Shown here: in pieces, positions 30,597 through 39,624 of the stretch
Numbering within the stretch: the stretch's first letter is position 1
How the letters are laid out: each line of letters opens with the position of its first letter
DNA from: Actinomycetales bacterium
GTDB lineage: Bacteria > Actinomycetota > Actinomycetes > Mycobacteriales > Micromonosporaceae
Assembly (NCBI GenBank): GCA_002919305.1
Contig: PKFB01000023.1
Span: 1-64,000, forward strand
Length of the DNA stretch: 64,000 bases
Direction: 5' to 3'
The notes under the pieces: generated by a model
The model's database searches: none
The model's input: only the letters and a program-made list of their open reading frames with translations
What the model was told of the DNA's origin: nothing
Translations under genes and position numbers: made by a program

Positions 30597-31568
30597 TCAG
30601 GACGCCGTGACCACCGTGCCCGTCTCCCCGCGCACCCCCGCCGCTATCTGGTCCAGTGACGTGATCACGGCGCGGGTGCCTCCAGCCTCTACGAACCGGC
30701 ACGCCGCTTCCACTTTGGGGCCCATACTCCCGGAACCGAAGTGGCCGGCGACGGCGTACCGGCGTAGCTCCTCGACGCTGATCGCGCCCAAAGGCTGGGC
30801 GTCCGGTGTCCCATATCCCACCACTGCGTGGGGTACATCGGTGGCGATCACCAAAATGTCAGCGCCCAACTCCCGCCCCAACAGGGCCGCGTTGAGATCT
30901 TTGTCGATGACCGCCTCCACACCCACCAGTTCACGGTCGGCGTTGTAGGCCATGGGGATTCCCCCACCGCCTCCGGCGACCACAATGAACCCGGCGGTCA
31001 GCAACGCTCGGGCCGCCGCCACATCGAGCACCTGCCGTGGTCGAGGAGAGGCGACAACCCGCCGCCAACCCCGATCCCCGAAATCACGCCAGGTCTGACC
31101 GTGCTCAATCAAGGGAGCTGCTTGCTCGGCCGGCAGGTAACGACCGATGGGTTTCGTGGGCTCGGTGAACGCAGGATCGTCGTGGTCGACAAGGGTCCGA
31201 CTCACCACACTGGCGACCGGACGCTCCACCCCACGCCGAGCCAAAGCCCGCTCCAGCTCGGTGACGAGAATAAAGCCGAGGGTGCCCTGGGTCTGGGCCA
31301 CGCACCAGTCCAAGGGGACCGGCGGCACGATCCCCGCAGCCAGTTCGTTCTTGGTGAGAAGGTTTCCCACCTGGGGACCGTTGCCATGGGTTACGGCCAC
31401 GGTCACCCCCGAGGCCGCCAGGTCGGCGATGGGTTCCGCCGCCCGCCGTATGGCCGCGATCTGCTCCCCGGGACGGGCACTGCCGTCCGGTCCTGTCATC
31501 GCGTTGCCACCCAGTGCGATCAACACCAGCACACACGGACTGTAGAAATTGACACCCTCGGCGGTCAT
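30597..31568 (-). CDS. carbamate kinase
   Basis: Reversible transfer of phosphate from carbamoyl phosphate to ADP, giving ATP, CO2 and ammonia; catabolic in clusters of this type (E. coli AllK is the analogue in allantoin use). The 323-aa amino-acid kinase fold has LIALGGNAMTG at the start, THGNGPQVGN, DWCVAQTQGTLGF, VVAGGGGGIPM, DKDLNAALLGRELGAD and GHFGSGSMGPKVEAA. Start placed at ATG 31566-31568. The family N-terminus would fit a GTG about 15 codons later, so the first residues are uncertain. Confidence 0.92.
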   Translation of the reverse strand: MTAEGVNFYSPCVLVLIALGGNAMTGPDGSARPGEQIAAIRRAAEPIADLAASGVTVAVTHGNGPQVGNLLTKNELAAGIVPPVPLDWCVAQTQGTLGFILVTELERALARRGVERPVASVVSRTLVDHDDPAFTEPTKPIGRYLPAEQAAPLIEHGQTWRDFGDRGWRRVVASPRPRQVLDVAAARALLTAGFIVVAGGGGGIPMAYNADRELVGVEAVIDKDLNAALLGRELGADILVIATDVPHAVVGYGTPDAQPLGAISVEELRRYAVAGHFGSGSMGPKVEAACRFVEAGGTRAVITSLDQIAAGVRGETGTVVTAS

Positions 31569-31656
31569 GGGCAATCTCTGCCCAAGGAAGCCGGGTTATT
31601 GGGCGGTTTCCACGGCTACCGGCGGTCGTTGTTCAGGGCTGTCCGCCCCTGACGCC

Positions 31657-33144
31657 TCACAGCCCCAACCGGCGGTACCGATCATGTCGAGCAGCCAGGC
31701 GCTGCTGAGGGTCCTGGCGTACCAAATCTGCCAACTCCTGCGCCAGAACCAGGCCAAGTCGACGACTGAAACTCTCAGGTTCATCGGCCGCGTCGGGGTA
31801 TTCGGGCACGATCCGGTCCACGATCCCGTGTGTATGTAGGTCGCGAGCGCGTACGCCCTGGGCGGCGGCCATGTGAGCGGCGTGGGCGGTGTCGCGGTGA
31901 ATGATGGCCGAGGCGCCCTCCGGGGGTAGTGGCGACAACCAGGCGTGGGCCGCGGCGATCACCCGATCGGCCGGGACTAACGCCAACGCGCCCCCACCGG
32001 TCCCCTGCCCCAGCAGCAGACATAACGTCGGCGCCTCCAGGGTGACCAACTCCGCCAGACAACGGGCGATCTCCCCGGCCAGTCCACGCTCCTCGGCCTG
32101 CTGCGACAACGCCGCGCCGGGAGTGTCGATGACGGTGACCAGCGGCAACCTCAGTTCGGCGGCCAGCCGCATTCCCCGGCGGGCCTCCCGCAGCGCGCCG
32201 GGCCCCAGTGGCCGGGTCGGGGTCTGGCCCTGCCGGTCCTGGCCGAGCACCACGCAGGAGACGCCCTCGAAACGCGCCAGGGCCAGCAGCAGCCCTGGAT
32301 CCCGCTCCCCCTCGCCGGTGCCGTTGAGGACCACTAAATCTGTGGCCGCGTACCGCAGCAGGCTGCGGACCCCGGGCCGACGAGGCGACCGGGAGCGGGT
32401 GATGGACTCCCAGGCCGGGACGTCCTCCAGTGGCTCCTCAAAGCGCGGTGCGGGAATGGTGACCGGCGGTATGGCGCACATGACCCGTAACACGCGGTCG
32501 ACAAAATCCCCAACCTTCTGTGGGGGCAGCACGGCGTCGATGATTCCGTGGCGGTACAGGTTCTCGGCGAGCTGGACCCCCTCGGGGAAGGGTTGACCAT
32601 ACAGCGCCTGGTACACCCTCGGCCCGAGGAAACCGATCAGGGCGCCCGGTTCCGCGGCGGTGACGTGCCCTAATGACCCCCAGGAGGCGAACACCCCACC
32701 GGTGGTCGGGTGACGCAGGTACACCAGGTAGGGCAGGCCGGCGGCCTTGTGTCTAGCCAGCGCCGCTGAGATCTTGACCATCTGCAGGAACGCCACGGTG
32801 CCTTCCTGCATGCGGGTGCCACCGGAGACCGGGGCCGCCACTAGCGGCAACCGCTCGGCGGTGGCGCGTTCCACCGCGGTGACCAGCCGCTCCGCCGCGG
32901 CCACCCCGATAGAGCCGCCGAGAAACCCGAACTCGCAGGCCATCACGGCTACCCGGCGCCCCCGGAGCAACCCTGCCCCGGTGACGACCGCCTCATCCAG
33001 CCCGGTACGTTCGCGGGCGCGTGCTAACACCGCGGCGTACTCGTCGTCGCCCTCCGGCTGCCGGGGCGGGGTGTCCCAGCGTTGGAACGACCCGGCGTCT
33101 AACAGCAGGTCGAGGAACTGCAGCGCGGACAGTCGACCGGTCAT
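31657..33144 (-). CDS. Fused AccD/AccA-like carboxyltransferase lacking the zinc ribbon
   Basis: A 495-aa crotonase-fold protein with two halves. Residues about 1-235 match AccD (FLDLLLDAGSF, TGLDEAVVTG, SGGTRMQEGTVAFLQM, EPGALIGFLGPRV). Residues about 250-495 match AccA (RPLGPGALREARRGMRLA, VIDTPGAALSQQAEERG, GTGGGALAL). The four-cysteine zinc finger that precedes bacterial AccD is absent. No biotin carboxylase or biotin carrier is nearby. The ATG overlaps the CoA-transferase stop (ATGA), so the two are co-translated. It may act on malonyl-CoA or methylmalonyl-CoA, perhaps as a biotin-independent decarboxylase like MdcDE; that role is an inference. Confidence 0.8.
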   Translation of the reverse strand: MTGRLSALQFLDLLLDAGSFQRWDTPPRQPEGDDEYAAVLARARERTGLDEAVVTGAGLLRGRRVAVMACEFGFLGGSIGVAAAERLVTAVERATAERLPLVAAPVSGGTRMQEGTVAFLQMVKISAALARHKAAGLPYLVYLRHPTTGGVFASWGSLGHVTAAEPGALIGFLGPRVYQALYGQPFPEGVQLAENLYRHGIIDAVLPPQKVGDFVDRVLRVMCAIPPVTIPAPRFEEPLEDVPAWESITRSRSPRRPGVRSLLRYAATDLVVLNGTGEGERDPGLLLALARFEGVSCVVLGQDRQGQTPTRPLGPGALREARRGMRLAAELRLPLVTVIDTPGAALSQQAEERGLAGEIARCLAELVTLEAPTLCLLLGQGTGGGALALVPADRVIAAAHAWLSPLPPEGASAIIHRDTAHAAHMAAAQGVRARDLHTHGIVDRIVPEYPDAADEPESFSRRLGLVLAQELADLVRQDPQQRLAARHDRYRRLGL

Positions 33145-34283
33145 CGTTCGCACTCATCGAGCCAGGCGGCGACGCTCTCGTTGTGCTCCCCCAGCAGCGG
33201 GGGCGAGGTGTGCTTGCGGCCGGGGTGGTGGTCGAACCGCAACGGTGGGCCGGGGAGGGTGAGCCGCCCCAGGACCGGGTGCTCGGTCTCGATCAGCAGC
33301 CCTTGGGAGCGGGTCTGTTCCCAGGTGTAGACCTGGTCGAGGGTGCGGACCCGACCGGCGGGGATTCCCGCTTCGGCCAGCTTGGCCAGCCACACGTCGG
33401 CCTTGTCGCGCGCCAACGCCGCCTCAATATCGGCGATGAGGCGTTCCCGCTGCTCCACCCGGGCGGCGTTGGTGTCATAGCGGGGGTCGGTGATGCCCAG
33501 CAGGGCGGCGAAGGTCCGCCACTGCGTGTCGTTGCCGACCGCCACCTGGATCGGGTCGTCGGCGGTGTGGAACAACCCGTACGGCGCGATGGAGGGGTGG
33601 TGGTTGCCGATGGCCCGCGGCACCTCGCCCGCCACCGTCCAGCGCGTGCCCTGGAAGGCGTGGACCCCCACGATCGACGCCAGCAGGGAGGTGCGGACCA
33701 CGGTCCCGCGTCCGGTGCGCTCCCGCTCGTACAGCGCGGCGACCACGCCGTACGCCCCGTATATCCCCGCCAGCAGGTCCCCGATGGGGACCCCTACCCG
33801 GGTCGGCTGGTCAGGGCCGGGTCCGGTCAGCGACATCAGGCCGGCCTCGCCTTGAGCGATCTGGTCGTACCCGGGCCGTCCGCCTTCCGGGCCGTCGTGG
33901 CCGAAACCAGTGATGGAGAGCACCACCAGGCGGGGGTTGATCTGGTGAAGGCGCTCGATGGAGAACCCAAGACGGTCCAGCACACCGGTGCGGAAGTTCT
34001 CGATGAGGACGTCGGCCTGCCGCACCAGCCGGGTCAGCAGGATCCGCCCGGTGTCGGTCTTTAAATCGGCGGTTACTGACTCCTTGTTGCGGTTGGCCGA
34101 CAGGAAGTAGGTGGATACCCCCTCGGTGACGAACGGCGGTCCCCAGCCCCGTGACTCGTCCCCCCCGGGCGCTTCGACTTTGATCACGCGAGCACCCAAG
34201 TCACCGAGCATCATGCCGGCGTGTGGCCCGGCCAATGCCCGGCTCAGATCGACCACCACGATCCCGTCCAGCGGACCATTCAC
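33141..34283 (-). CDS. Class III (CaiB/BaiF, formyl-CoA transferase family) CoA-transferase
   Basis: Moves CoA between carboxylic acids through an aspartyl-CoA anhydride. The 380-aa protein has VVDLSRALAGPHAGMMLGDLGARVIKVE at the N-terminus, DLKTDTGR, and the catalytic Asp in RPGYDQIAQ (about residue 140). Start chosen at GTG 34281-34283, preceded at 7 nt by GGGGGGG. An upstream ATG at 34373 would add 30 residues not seen in the family. Paired by a 4-nt overlap with the carboxyltransferase, so the product is probably malonyl-CoA (or methylmalonyl-CoA). The substrate is unproven. Confidence 0.87.
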   Translation of the reverse strand: MNGPLDGIVVVDLSRALAGPHAGMMLGDLGARVIKVEAPGGDESRGWGPPFVTEGVSTYFLSANRNKESVTADLKTDTGRILLTRLVRQADVLIENFRTGVLDRLGFSIERLHQINPRLVVLSITGFGHDGPEGGRPGYDQIAQGEAGLMSLTGPGPDQPTRVGVPIGDLLAGIYGAYGVVAALYERERTGRGTVVRTSLLASIVGVHAFQGTRWTVAGEVPRAIGNHHPSIAPYGLFHTADDPIQVAVGNDTQWRTFAALLGITDPRYDTNAARVEQRERLIADIEAALARDKADVWLAKLAEAGIPAGRVRTLDQVYTWEQTRSQGLLIETEHPVLGRLTLPGPPLRFDHHPGRKHTSPPLLGEHNESVAAWLDECER

Positions 34284-34364
34284 GACACGACCCCCCCAAT
34301 GCGTTACCAGCGTCAGCCCTGGTCTCTCTCCTGACCCGTATTGACCTGGGCAAACATCCTGATG

Positions 34365-34415
34365 GAGTGACACGCCGGCCCGCGCCGACGGCGACGTAAC
34401 GCCGGCATGTCACTC
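34365..34415 (-). terminator. Hairpin after the BMP transporter operon
   Basis: GAGTGACA-C-GCCGG (34365-34378) pairs with CCGGC-A-TGTCACTC (34402-34415): 13 of 14 positions pair, with a 23-nt loop, 15 bp past the permease stop. It probably separates the transporter operon from the CoA-transferase/carboxyltransferase pair. Confidence 0.6.
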
Positions 34416-34429
34416 TCGGTAGTGAATTG

Positions 34430-35371
34430 TCAGCTGGCGGTACGGCTCTCCCGGTCGTAGTTCCGTCCCAGGAAGGCCGGGACCTGAGTACGCCGGAATA
34501 TGAACGCCATGACCACCAAAGCAGCGACGTATGGGAATGTTTCGATGAATTCGACCGGGATCACCGTGGAGCTCTGCAGCTCCAACGCCGTGATCTCCAT
34601 GCAGGCGAAAAACGCGGCGCCGAGAAGAACGTACTGCGGCCGCCATCCGCCCACGAAGGCCAGCGCGATCGCGAGCCATCCCCGGCCAGCGATTATTCCG
34701 TCGGTGTATATACCCGAGAAATGCATCGGCAGGTACGCGCCGCCCATCCCCATCAGCGCCGCACCCAACGCGGTCGCCCAAAAGCGGACCTTGGTGACCG
34801 AGATTCCGGCCGCGTCAGCGGCTCGAGGGTTCTCTCCCACCGAGCGCATCTTCATGCCCAGGTTGGTCCGGTACAGCACCCAATACAGGAGACCGGAGAG
34901 CAGGAACATGAAGTAGACCACGATGTCCTGGTCGAACAGGGTGGGGCCGAGCAGAGGGATCTCCGACAGCAGGGGGATCGGGATGGTGTCCAGGGTGTCG
35001 ATCTGGGGCGGCTGCGGCACGATCCCGATCACCACCCGGTACAGCAGGGAGGCCAACCCAATGCCGGCGAAGAACAAGGCCAGACCCACCACGAACTGAT
35101 CCAGACGCAGGATGGTGGTGGTGTACGCCAGAATCAGGCCCATCGCCGCCGCGGCGGCCGCGGCCACCGCCAACCCGATCATGTTGGTGCCGAAGGTACC
35201 CCCCAGCTTGTAGCTGACCAGGAAACCGACCGAGGCGCCCAGCGCCATCAGCCCTTCCTGGGACACGTTGAACACCCCGGCCCGACCACCGAGCATGGTG
35301 CCCTGCGCGGCCAGCACGAACGCCACCATGCCAGGGATGGCCAGCTCCAAGAAATTGATCACGCCGTTCAT
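34430..35371 (-). CDS. BMP-class ABC transporter permease 2
   Basis: Inner-membrane permease of a BmpA/PnrA-type ABC importer (RbsC/BPD_transp_2 superfamily). The 313-aa protein has about 8-9 hydrophobic segments. GTMLGGRAGVFNVSQEGLMALGA near the N-terminus and MRSVGENPRAADAAGISV (about residues 177-194), the coupling region, are family hallmarks. 4-nt overlap with the first permease gene. Nucleosides and related bases are the usual substrates. Confidence 0.9.
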   Translation of the reverse strand: MNGVINFLELAIPGMVAFVLAAQGTMLGGRAGVFNVSQEGLMALGASVGFLVSYKLGGTFGTNMIGLAVAAAAAAAMGLILAYTTTILRLDQFVVGLALFFAGIGLASLLYRVVIGIVPQPPQIDTLDTIPIPLLSEIPLLGPTLFDQDIVVYFMFLLSGLLYWVLYRTNLGMKMRSVGENPRAADAAGISVTKVRFWATALGAALMGMGGAYLPMHFSGIYTDGIIAGRGWLAIALAFVGGWRPQYVLLGAAFFACMEITALELQSSTVIPVEFIETFPYVAALVVMAFIFRRTQVPAFLGRNYDRESRTAS

Positions 35372-36534
35372 GCGCTGCTCTCCTTCAGCTTTTGGACCAC
35401 GGCAGCGCGGGCGGCACGACGCCGTGTGATCCGGTCGGCCAGGATGTCAGCGATCAGGATGAAGATCAGGATGAGGGCCTCCACGATGAGCACCATCTGC
35501 ACCGGCACCTCCGCCGAGCGCTGCATCGCGCTGGCCCCGATCTCCAGAACCGAGATCCCGAACGCCACCAGTGGCACGGCCACGACCGATCCCCGGGCGA
35601 TGAGGCCGATGATGATGCCCAGCTGCAGGTAGTTGGACTGCATCCCCTCCAGCAGCCGGCCTTGAACACCGGCCACCTCGATGCTGCCGGCCAGCCCGGC
35701 CAAAGCGCCACCGACGACCAGCGCGCCGATCGCCACGCTGCGGACGGAGACGCCGTGGATCAACGCAGCCCGAGGGTTGGCCCCCACCGATCGCAGCTCA
35801 TAGCCGATGACGGTGTACCGGATCGCCAGGATCACCAAGATGCTGACGGCCAGCACCAGCAGTACCCCGGAGTGGAACTGCGGTGAGGAACCCAGCATGG
35901 GCAACTGCGCCGCAGGCGCGACGTGGTCGGTCATCGGGAACCCACCCACCGGGTCGGGCCACAGGTGCTGCGCCGTGTAGAGCACCACCCCGAATGACAC
36001 GAAGTTGAGCAGCACGGTGGAGAGGATCTCGTTGACGCCGAACTGATCCAGCAGCCAGGCGGCGATCCCCGCCCACACCAGGCCCGCCAGGATCCCGGCC
36101 AGCAGCACCAACGGCAGCAGCACCGGAGCGGGCAACCCGCTTCCGGAGATGCCCACACCGGCCGCCGCGGCGGCCCCGACGAGCATCTGTCCTTCGCTAC
36201 CGATGTTGTAACGGCCAGCGATCAGCGGGATCGTGAAGGCCAACGCGAACAGGGTCAGCGGCACCCAACGGTGCAGGGTGGCGACAAAACCGAACTGAGT
36301 GTCGAACGACGCGGTGAGCAGGCTGTCGAAGGCGGTCACCACATCATGGCCCATCGCCGCGATCATGAGCGCGGAGACCAACAACGCAGCGGCCACGGCG
36401 GCGACCACCGGCACCGCCTGGGCTCCCCACCGACCGAGCGTCTCCAGCCAGGCCGGCCGTTTCCCGACGCTGGTTTCCGGTGTCTGTGGGGGCGTTACCG
36501 GTCTGGTCGGGCTGGCCACCTCACGGACGGTCAT
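35368..36534 (-). CDS. BMP-class ABC transporter permease 1
   Basis: The larger permease partner, 388 aa. A 40-residue cytoplasmic N-terminal extension is followed by about 9-10 hydrophobic segments. FTIPLIAGRYNIGSEGQMLVGA and YELRSVGANPRAALIHGVSV (coupling region) are characteristic. It overlaps the ATPase gene by 14 nt and permease 2 by 4 nt, so the three are translated together. Confidence 0.9.
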   Translation of the reverse strand: MTVREVASPTRPVTPPQTPETSVGKRPAWLETLGRWGAQAVPVVAAVAAALLVSALMIAAMGHDVVTAFDSLLTASFDTQFGFVATLHRWVPLTLFALAFTIPLIAGRYNIGSEGQMLVGAAAAAGVGISGSGLPAPVLLPLVLLAGILAGLVWAGIAAWLLDQFGVNEILSTVLLNFVSFGVVLYTAQHLWPDPVGGFPMTDHVAPAAQLPMLGSSPQFHSGVLLVLAVSILVILAIRYTVIGYELRSVGANPRAALIHGVSVRSVAIGALVVGGALAGLAGSIEVAGVQGRLLEGMQSNYLQLGIIIGLIARGSVVAVPLVAFGISVLEIGASAMQRSAEVPVQMVLIVEALILIFILIADILADRITRRRAARAAVVQKLKESSA

Positions 36535-38317
36535 CTTCTCTCCCCTCCGCTTCCGCCCCCGCCATCAGACGTCCCAACTGGAACCGGTCCGCCTGTTGCC
36601 TGGGGACCCGGCCGACCACCCGACCGTTGTAGAGCACCACGATGTGGTCAGCGAGGTACAGCAGTTCATCCAGGTCCTCGGAGATCAGCACGACGGCGGC
36701 GCCGGAGGCGGTCACCTCCCGGATCCGGTCGTAGACGAACTGCGTAGAACCGATATCCAGACCCCGGGTCGGGTTGTGCAGGATCAGCACGTCCGGTTCC
36801 CGGGAGAAGGCGCGGGCCAAGATCACCCGCTGAATGTTGCCTCCCGACAGGGTGCCGGCGACGGCGCTGTGTCCGGAGGCCCGCACCGAGTAACGGGTGA
36901 TCAACTCGCTGGCGGTACGCCGAACCGCCCGCCACCGGACCACTCCCCGCCGGCTGAATCTGCTGGTGCGCTGGGAGCCGAGGAGCAGGTTGTCAGCGAT
37001 CGTGGCGGTGGTCAGGATGCCGTCGCGATGGCGGTCCTCGGGGACATAGGTGACACCTGCCGCCAACCAGTCCCGCACCGGACGACCGGTCAGGTCCACC
37101 CCGTTGACGCTGAGGCGGCCGGCGCTGGGACGCCGTACCCCAGCCAGAGCCTCGGCCAGCTCCACCTGGCCGTTACCGGCGACCCCGGCGATCCCGAGCA
37201 CCTGGCCACTCACCACCGTCAGATCGCAGCCGTGCACCGCTACGGCGCCCTGGTCACCGGGCACATCGATCCCCTCGACACGCAGCCGTATCGGACCGGC
37301 GGGTGCGTCCTGCTGGGCTTCAGCGTCGGTGTCCGCAGCCGTCTCGTCAGCACTGGCCGGCTCCGCGTCGGCGGGCTTCTCCTCGACGCCGGCCTCCTCC
37401 GCAGCCTCAACATCAGTGGTAGCTGCGGACGCCTCGTCATCGCTCGCTGACTCCGCATCAGCGGACTTCGTCGTGCTGGGCTCCTTCGGGGCCTTGTCCT
37501 CAACCGTGTCCGACTCGGGCTCGGTCTCTCCGACCGCGACGGCGACCCGCTCAATCACCGCCTGGTCACCCACCATGAGGTTGGCCAACTCTCGAGGGGT
37601 GGTTTCCCGGCGTACCAGGGTCTCCACTCGCTGCCCGTCACGCATAACGGTGAGCCGGTCACAGACCGTCATCGACTCACGGATCTTGTGAGTGATGAGG
37701 ATGATGCTGGTCCCGGCGTCCACGATGGCACGCAGCGAATCGAAGAGCGCGTCCACCTCCTGCGGGGTGAGGTTGGTGGTCGGCTCGTCGAGAATAAGCA
37801 GCCGGGCGTCCCGGTAGAGGGCTTTGAGGATCTCCACCCGCTGCCGTACCCCGACAGGTAGGTCGGCGACTCGCTTATCCGGGTCGACGTTCAGGCCGTA
37901 CCGCTCGGCGAGGTCCATCACCTTCTTGCGGGCGGCCCGCAGGTCGAACCGGGGGAAGCTGGACACTTGAGTGCCCAACACGATGTTTTCGGTGACGGTG
38001 TAGGTGTCAACCTGCAGGAAGTTCTGGTGCACCATCCCGATGCCGTAGCGGATAGCGTCCCGAGGCGCGCGGATGGTCAGCGGCTTCCCTTCGAAGACGA
38101 TGCTGCCTGAATCCGGCCGGTACAGGCCGTACAGGCAGTTCATCAACGTGGTTTTGCCGGCCCCGTTCCCACCCAGCAGGCCGTGCACCTCACCGCGGTC
38201 GACGGAGAAGTCGACACCGTTGAGAGCGACGACCGTACCGAAACGTTTGACGACGTTGCTCATCTGGAGCAGGGGTCCGTCAGACGACGGACCCACCGCT
38301 TGCGTTTTTGTGGTCAT
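36521..38317 (-). CDS. BMP-class ABC transporter ATPase with acidic linker
   Basis: Tandem-domain ATPase of 598 aa. Domain 1 has Walker A GGNGAGKTTL, the class-typical signature LPVGVRQRVEI and Walker B LLILDEPTTNLTP. Domain 2 has a degenerate Walker A (GVAGNGQVEL, no Lys-Ser/Thr pair), signature LSGGNIQRVIL and Walker B VLILHNPTRGLD. This asymmetry is normal for ribose/nucleoside ABC ATPases. Unusually, residues about 260-340 between the domains are an Ala/Asp/Glu/Ser/Thr-rich acidic linker, making the protein some 80 residues longer than typical. Confidence 0.92.
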   Translation of the reverse strand: MTTKTQAVGPSSDGPLLQMSNVVKRFGTVVALNGVDFSVDRGEVHGLLGGNGAGKTTLMNCLYGLYRPDSGSIVFEGKPLTIRAPRDAIRYGIGMVHQNFLQVDTYTVTENIVLGTQVSSFPRFDLRAARKKVMDLAERYGLNVDPDKRVADLPVGVRQRVEILKALYRDARLLILDEPTTNLTPQEVDALFDSLRAIVDAGTSIILITHKIRESMTVCDRLTVMRDGQRVETLVRRETTPRELANLMVGDQAVIERVAVAVGETEPESDTVEDKAPKEPSTTKSADAESASDDEASAATTDVEAAEEAGVEEKPADAEPASADETAADTDAEAQQDAPAGPIRLRVEGIDVPGDQGAVAVHGCDLTVVSGQVLGIAGVAGNGQVELAEALAGVRRPSAGRLSVNGVDLTGRPVRDWLAAGVTYVPEDRHRDGILTTATIADNLLLGSQRTSRFSRRGVVRWRAVRRTASELITRYSVRASGHSAVAGTLSGGNIQRVILARAFSREPDVLILHNPTRGLDIGSTQFVYDRIREVTASGAAVVLISEDLDELLYLADHIVVLYNGRVVGRVPRQQADRFQLGRLMAGAEAEGREDDRP

Positions 38318-38326
38318 GACATGTGA

Positions 38327-39361
38327 TCAGGAGGTTAGCGGCTCGAGGTTCTTCTCGACAACGATGTCGCCCTGCCGGACTCGCTGCACGATGTCGTTTA
38401 GCCGTTCCACGATGGCAGAGTCGATGCTCGCCGGCGGCGGCTGAATCGACACACCGGAATCGAAGCCGAGCAGGTAGTAGCCGGTCCGCGTACCACCCCG
38501 GATGTCATCCAGGATGGTCGCCAGCGGAGTGGTGAAGTCGTACAGGCAGGCGGTCAGGTAGTTGTTCGGCGCTACCTCGGACTTGTCCGTGTACTTCACG
38601 GTGGCCCACAGGCCGTCCTGGTCCTTGACCGCCTCCAGGACACCGGAGGTGCCGAGGTTCAGCGAGCTGATGATGACATCGCAACCGTCGTTGATCAGCT
38701 GCTGAGCGGTCTGCATGGCCAGACCGGTGTCATTGAAGTCGTTGGTCCAGTGCGGGTGGACCGTGACTTCCCCGTCGAGCACATTCTCATCCTGCAGATC
38801 GCTAATCGCCTGCCGGATCGCGTGGACCTCAGAGTAGGAGAACGGCAGCTGGGGACCGCAAATGTACCCGATCCGTCCGGTTTGGGTCACCATCGCCGCC
38901 AACGCGCCGATGGGATAGAAAGCCGTGTGGAAGTTACGGTCAATGGTCCACAGGTTCGGCGGAGCGTCCTGGGGCTCTTCGTCATTTTCGGCAATGAACG
39001 TCACTTCGGCGTTTTGAGCGGCCAGTTCCATACTGTCCCGGTAGAACTGGCTTCCGTGCGTCCAAATGACGTTGTAGCCGTCGGCTAGGTAACCCTGCAT
39101 CACCTGGACCACATCGTCCACGGTGGTGCTTTCGTTATATGTGGTCTCAGCTCCCAGGGCTTGCTCAGCGTTCAGCAGAGCCTCGTAACCCAGCTGATTG
39201 TAATCGTTGTCGTTAACGGTTCCTGAGAAGGCCGCGGCGATCCGCAGGACGCTACCGCCTTCGTTGCCTCCTCCTTCCTCTTCTCCTCCGCCGCATGCTG
39301 AGGCCACGAACGGCGCAGTCAACAACGGAACACCTGCGGACAGGAAACGCCTGCGGTTCAT
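38327..39361 (-). CDS. BMP-family substrate-binding lipoprotein
   Basis: Extracytoplasmic binding protein of the BmpA/PnrA (Med) family, 344 aa. A Tat-like NRRRFL and the lipobox VASAC (Cys23) show it is lipid-anchored; a Gly/Glu-rich tether follows. Conserved family stretches are NDNDYNQLGYEALLNAEQALG, TWIDRNF-like TIDRNFHTAFYPIGALAAMVT and GYICGPQLPFSYSE. Known relatives bind purine or pyrimidine nucleosides. First gene of the transporter operon; an inverted repeat TTGGCAC-N10-GTGCCAA lies about 130-150 bp upstream. Confidence 0.9.
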   Translation of the reverse strand: MNRRRFLSAGVPLLTAPFVASACGGGEEEGGGNEGGSVLRIAAAFSGTVNDNDYNQLGYEALLNAEQALGAETTYNESTTVDDVVQVMQGYLADGYNVIWTHGSQFYRDSMELAAQNAEVTFIAENDEEPQDAPPNLWTIDRNFHTAFYPIGALAAMVTQTGRIGYICGPQLPFSYSEVHAIRQAISDLQDENVLDGEVTVHPHWTNDFNDTGLAMQTAQQLINDGCDVIISSLNLGTSGVLEAVKDQDGLWATVKYTDKSEVAPNNYLTACLYDFTTPLATILDDIRGGTRTGYYLLGFDSGVSIQPPPASIDSAIVERLNDIVQRVRQGDIVVEKNLEPLTS

Positions 39362-39489
39362 GTGGTGAAGTCCTCCCCTTGCGGGACGAGCGGGTCTATA
39401 GGGATGTAAAGACGCCGACCAGAATGCCTAACTCTGGCAGCGCAAAGAATGATCGTGCCGCAGCATACAGACATCAGTTTCGTCGGTGA

Positions 39490-39513
39490 TTGGCACTGTC
39501 TCGTTCGTGCCAA
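39490..39513. promoter_or_regulatory. Inverted repeat operator candidate upstream of the BMP operon
   Basis: TTGGCAC (39490-39496), a 10-bp spacer and GTGCCAA (39507-39513) make a perfect 7-bp inverted repeat in the 263-bp gap between the hyuB stop and the binding-protein start. The centre-to-centre geometry suits a dimeric repressor. The regulator is unknown. Confidence 0.5.
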
Positions 39514-39624
39514 GAGGTTACGGCTTAGAAAACAATCGATACCCTTTCGCAATGTTTCCCAAGCGAACCGCTATCGACCGATAACCGACAGTGATCACCT
39601 TTAATAAGACCCGATCGTTTTGCA

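Noticed and set aside
31657..33144. Conventional acetyl-CoA carboxylase carboxyltransferase for fatty-acid synthesis
   Set aside because: The zinc ribbon is missing, no biotin partners are nearby and the gene is co-translated with a catabolic-type CoA-transferase. A housekeeping role is less likely, though not disproved.
39490..39513. Sigma-54 promoter from the TTGGCAC element
   Set aside because: The -12 TTGC element at the required spacing is absent on either strand. The symmetric repeat fits an operator better.
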